From the NCBI RefSeq assembly GCF_002454115.1, contig NZ_DKIH01000013.1, positions 1 to 25,160 of the forward strand: DNA of 25,160 nt, in the 5' to 3' direction. The DNA comes from Sphingopyxis sp. UBA6723 (GTDB lineage: Bacteria; Pseudomonadota; Alphaproteobacteria; Sphingomonadales; Sphingomonadaceae). Positions 22,272 through 25,160 of the stretch are shown piece after piece (position 1 is the first letter of the stretch; each line of letters begins with the position of its first letter). The translations under genes and the position numbers were made by a program. Under the pieces are notes generated by a model. That model worked only from the letters and a program-made list of their open reading frames with translations, was not told where the DNA came from and ran no database searches.

Positions 22272-23261
22272 ATGGAATTTCTGTTTGCCGACTGGCTGGG
22301 CACCCCGGCCTGGTTCTGGCTGGCCTTTATCGCGCTGGTCGTGGCGCTCACCGCCTTTGACCTTGGCATCCTGAACAAGGAAAACAAGGAGATGGGGATC
22401 GGCGAGAGCCTGAAGCTCTCGGCGCTCTACATCGGTATCGCGATGGCGTTCGGCGCCTGGGTCTGGGCCGCGAAAGGCGGCGAGGCGGGGCTGCAGTACT
22501 ATACCGGCTTTTTCATCGAAAAAGCGCTGTCGATCGACAACATTTTTGTCATCTCGCTGATCTTCGCCACCTTCGCGATTCCACCGCGCTACCAATATCG
22601 CGCGCTGCTCTGGGGCATTGTCGCGGTGATCGTGCTGCGCGGCATCATGATCGCGGGCGGCGCGGCGCTGGTCACCGAATATGAATGGCTGCTCTATGTG
22701 TTCGCCGCCTTTCTGGTAATCACGGGCATCAAGATGCTGTTCGCGGGTGACAAGCCGATGGACGTCGCGGGCAACCCGGTGGTCAAATGGTTGTCGCGCC
22801 ACATCCCGATCACCAACGAGCTGCATGGCGAGAAATTCTTCGTGCGGGTTCCCGACAGCAAAACCGGCAAGCTGGTGCTGGCGGCAACGCCCTTGTTCCT
22901 CGCGCTGGTCGTGATCAACCTCGCCGATCTGGTGTTCGCGGTTGACAGCGTCCCGGCGATTTTTGCGATCACCACCGACACGTTCATCGTCTATACGTCG
23001 AACATCATGGCGATCCTTGGCCTGCGCGCGCTCTATTTCGCGCTGTCGGCGATGGTGCATCGTTTCCATTACCTGAAATATGCGCTCGCGCTGGTGCTGG
23101 TGTTCATAGGTTCGAAGATCTTCGTCGCCGATTTCATTCTGGGCGGCGACAAATTTCCGCCGCTGGTCAGCCTGGGCGTGACGGTCGCGCTGATCGCGGG
23201 CGGGATTATCTGGTCGCTGGTCAAGACGCGCAAAGAGGAGGCCGCACCGATCGTCCCGTGA
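22272..23261 (+). CDS. TerC family integral membrane protein (Alx/MeeF-like)
   Basis: 329-residue inner-membrane protein with about nine hydrophobic helices. Seen: EKALSIDNIFVISLIF (residues 83-98) and NLADLVFAVDSVPAIFAITTD (216-236), the two conserved acidic motifs of the family (D89, D219, D225), and SNIMAILGLRALYFALSAM. The order and length match the Alx/YkoY branch of TerC proteins rather than short TerC of tellurite operons. Members of this branch are linked to manganese export, in some cases loading exported enzymes, and in other bacteria are controlled by a Mn-sensing riboswitch; that role is inferred here. The start is the ATG at 22272, with AGGGA about 8 nt upstream. No tellurite genes are nearby, so a resistance function is not suggested by context. 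Confidence 0.93.
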   Translation: MEFLFADWLGTPAWFWLAFIALVVALTAFDLGILNKENKEMGIGESLKLSALYIGIAMAFGAWVWAAKGGEAGLQYYTGFFIEKALSIDNIFVISLIFATFAIPPRYQYRALLWGIVAVIVLRGIMIAGGAALVTEYEWLLYVFAAFLVITGIKMLFAGDKPMDVAGNPVVKWLSRHIPITNELHGEKFFVRVPDSKTGKLVLAATPLFLALVVINLADLVFAVDSVPAIFAITTDTFIVYTSNIMAILGLRALYFALSAMVHRFHYLKYALALVLVFIGSKIFVADFILGGDKFPPLVSLGVTVALIAGGIIWSLVKTRKEEAAPIVP

Positions 23262-23385
23262 TGGCACGGCCCCGCGGATCGCGCGCCGTCCTCACCCCCC
23301 AGATGGGGATGGGGGCGGCGTGGATCTGCCCGTAAGTGCAGCGGCATAACCCGCCGGGGGGCTGGGATATGACGGGGCAAGGGGC

Positions 23386-24384
23386 ATGATGATTTCGCGG
23401 CGACAGGCGATGGGGACGGGTGTGGCGGCGCTGGCGGCGGTATCGCTGCCGCGTTGGGCCGAAGCGAAGGACAAGGCGAAGCCGCCGGTCGAAATCAAGC
23501 GCCCTGAGCTGCTCACCGGGCTGTCGCAAGTTGGCATTTTCGCCTTCACCGTCGCGTTCCTGACCGAGCGCAAGGCGTCGGCGAAGGCGGGCGGCGGGCT
23601 GCTCGGCGGCGGGTTCGGCGGCAAATCCACCGCGCGAAGCGCGCTGGTCGGCGTGAGTGACAGCGATTTTCAGGCGGCGACCGACGCGGCTTATGCCCAT
23701 TTTTCGGAGCAGCTGGCCGCGGCGGGGATCACGTCAGTCGATTATGCGTCGGTGGCGGCGCATCATGACAGCAATTTCAAGCTGCTGGAAAATGGCCATG
23801 AGCGCGACCTGCTCGAAAGCCGCAACGCCAGCGGCAAGGCGCGGCTGTTCGGCCCGGCTGCGATCGGCGCGCCGATTCAGTTGCAGGAATGGGGCGATGC
23901 GCTGACCGGCGGCGGGTTCAATTTTGCGCGCCACATGATCTTCGCGTCGCAGTCGGCGAAGGCGTTTGCGAAGGCGAGTGGCGTTCCCGCGATTGCGGCG
24001 CTGCTCGTCGTCGATTTTGCCGATGCCGAAACCTATGGCGGGGCGTTTCGCAACAGCTCGGCAGTCAAGGTCGACTCGAACCTGGCAATCATGGGCGAAC
24101 GCAGCCGGATCGAGATCTTTGCGCCGAACGGCAAGACCGGACGCATCGCACTGGGCGACGATGTCGCGACGAGTGGTGATTTCGGCAGCTTCGACGATAG
24201 CACTAGCGGCGGGCACAAGGCGGCCGAGACCGTCGCCAATGTCATTGGCTTGCTGGGCGGCATCGGCAGCAACAAATCGCGGCGCTATACGATGACGGCC
24301 GATCCTGCGCGGTGGCGCAGCGGACTGGACGAGCTCTCTCGAGAGGCGCTGACACGGCTGGTTCAGCCGCTGTCAACGCGCTGA
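23386..24384 (+). CDS. Secreted protein of unknown function (Tat-like signal)
   Basis: 332-residue protein that I cannot assign to a family. Seen: an N-terminus MMISRRQAMGTGVAALAAVSLP with a twin arginine and mild hydrophobic core, suggesting Tat export with cleavage near WAEA; a glycine-rich turn (GGGLLGGGFGGKS) at about residues 68-80; then an alternating hydrophobic/polar domain with repeated DSDF, DYASVAAHH and VVDFADAET-like segments. It is similar in feel to exported sphingomonad proteins of unknown role. Either of two adjacent ATGs (23386, 23389) may be used, behind AAGGGG. Its 3' end overlaps that of the convergent hydrolase-fold gene by 12 bp. A 124-bp gap with only GC-rich text separates it from terC. 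Confidence 0.8.
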   Translation: MMISRRQAMGTGVAALAAVSLPRWAEAKDKAKPPVEIKRPELLTGLSQVGIFAFTVAFLTERKASAKAGGGLLGGGFGGKSTARSALVGVSDSDFQAATDAAYAHFSEQLAAAGITSVDYASVAAHHDSNFKLLENGHERDLLESRNASGKARLFGPAAIGAPIQLQEWGDALTGGGFNFARHMIFASQSAKAFAKASGVPAIAALLVVDFADAETYGGAFRNSSAVKVDSNLAIMGERSRIEIFAPNGKTGRIALGDDVATSGDFGSFDDSTSGGHKAAETVANVIGLLGGIGSNKSRRYTMTADPARWRSGLDELSREALTRLVQPLSTR

Positions 24385-25160
24385 TTGCCGCGGCTTTCGC
24401 GAGCTCTGCGACCCTTCGTCGAGGGCTGCGGCAATCAGCTCTGGATGCTGGAGGTGGAGCAGACGACCCGCGCCGGCGATCCGATGCGCGGCCGTACCGG
24501 GCCATGCCGCGAGCAGGCGCGGCCAGGCGTCGTCGGGGCGATACAGCGCATCCTCGTCGCCCGACAGGATGGTGATGAACCGGCCGTCGGATAGCGGCGG
24601 CGGCTCGCTGCGCGGTTCGACGTCGCCGACGGCTTCGAGCCCGACGCCGCCCTGAATTGCGGCGAGACGGGTGGCGTAAACATAGGCGCGGCGGATGTCG
24701 GGGTCGGCAAAGAGGCGCTGGTCGGCGGCGCTGCTGCCGAAAAAGCGCATTGCGATGCGCTCGATCACGCTGTCGGACAGGTGGCTGGCGAGATAGCGGG
24801 TGAGCGGGCGGACGAGCCGCGGCACATGATAGAAGATGCGTTTGTACCGCCCCGCGAGCCCGGCCATCCGCGCGTCAGCGGCAGGCGGCGGCTCGGGATT
24901 GAGCACGACCGCGCGCGCGATCCGCTCGCGATGATGGGCGGCAAGATGCGCGAACAGGATCGTGCCACCGCGCGCGATGATATGACAGCGCGCCGCGCCC
25001 AGGCGGTCGGCAACGTCGAGCACGTCGCGAATTTCGTGGTCCAGATAATCGCCGTCAACCATGTCGGTCAGGCCGTAACCGGGCCGGTCGATCATCACCG
25101 GGCGCAGCCCCAATTCCTGCAACCGCGCGACGTAGGAGCGCGGGACATAACGGCTGGGGG
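24373..25160 (-). CDS. Alpha/beta-hydrolase-fold protein, 5' end outside window, catalytic Ser and His apparently lost
   Basis: At least 262 residues; the frame is open to the right window edge (upstream text PSRYVPRSYVARLQELG fits the family), so the true start lies beyond it. Seen: VMIDRPGYGLTD (strand and turn typical of the fold), then the position of the nucleophile elbow, HIIARGGTILFAHLAA. The usual GxSxGG is here I-I-A-R-G-G, so alanine stands where the serine should be. The acid region ILSGDEDALYRPDD is kept. The usual catalytic histidine in GAGH is arginine: IAGAGRLLHLQHPELI. The fold is preserved but a classical triad is not. It may be a non-catalytic binding protein or a degenerated enzyme; no frameshift or stop is seen. 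It overlaps the convergent secreted-protein gene by 12 bp. Confidence 0.8.
   Translation of the reverse strand, partial: PSRYVPRSYVARLQELGLRPVMIDRPGYGLTDMVDGDYLDHEIRDVLDVADRLGAARCHIIARGGTILFAHLAAHHRERIARAVVLNPEPPPAADARMAGLAGRYKRIFYHVPRLVRPLTRYLASHLSDSVIERIAMRFFGSSAADQRLFADPDIRRAYVYATRLAAIQGGVGLEAVGDVEPRSEPPPLSDGRFITILSGDEDALYRPDDAWPRLLAAWPGTAAHRIAGAGRLLHLQHPELIAAALDEGSQSSRKPRQSAR

Overview
The window is high-GC DNA (mostly above 60% by eye). It is almost certainly from an alphaproteobacterium of the Sphingomonadales, of the Sphingopyxis/Sphingomonas type. This rests on family content: an UrcA-family protein, a DUF4893 lipoprotein, a UvrA whose first zinc knuckle reads CPVS, a GTTC-N7-GTTC LexA-type box, and intergenic palindromic repeats of the kind scattered through sphingomonad chromosomes. 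I see no phage, plasmid, transposase, rRNA, tRNA or CRISPR. It looks like ordinary chromosome with 20 protein genes, two of them cut by the window ends.

Layout. 1-4.6 kb: the 5' part of uvrA (minus) behind a LexA-like box, a BCCT-type osmolyte transporter (minus), then three small envelope proteins: a secreted coiled-coil protein, a membrane-anchored CxxC protein and an UrcA protein. A bidirectional terminator follows. 4.6-13.3 kb: a long minus-strand run, read from right to left as S9 peptidase, valS, a MATE efflux pump, a LytS-type histidine kinase and a LytTR response regulator. It is interrupted by two clusters of palindromic repeats. 13.5-16.1 kb: a PilZ-domain gene (plus) behind a CtrA-like site, converging on an amidohydrolase and a YpfJ-type zinc metallopeptidase (minus, overlapping genes). 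16.3-20.5 kb: a plus-strand run of a patatin-like phospholipase, 3-hydroxybutyrate dehydrogenase, a DUF4893 lipoprotein and an exported M20 amidohydrolase. A perfect 28-bp inverted repeat lies between the last two. 20.6-25.2 kb: a membrane-anchored LuxR-type regulator, a 584-bp gene-free stretch rich in RNA-like structure, a DUF465/YdcH small protein with a TerC-family membrane protein, a secreted protein of unknown function, and a truncated alpha/beta-hydrolase-fold protein that has lost its catalytic serine and histidine.

How it fits together. Most genes are housekeeping (DNA repair, tRNA charging) or envelope and catabolic functions: exported peptidases, transporters and PHB/ketone-body metabolism. 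Three places look least described. The first is the leader in front of the DUF465-terC pair, which has mutually exclusive helices, a possible pseudoknot and Shine-Dalgarno sequestration, so it looks like a riboswitch or another cis-regulatory RNA. The second is the one-component regulator that joins a LuxR-type DNA-binding domain through a single membrane helix to an extracytoplasmic domain. The third is the apparent pseudo-hydrolase at the right edge. All calls come from reading the sequence; no database search was possible.
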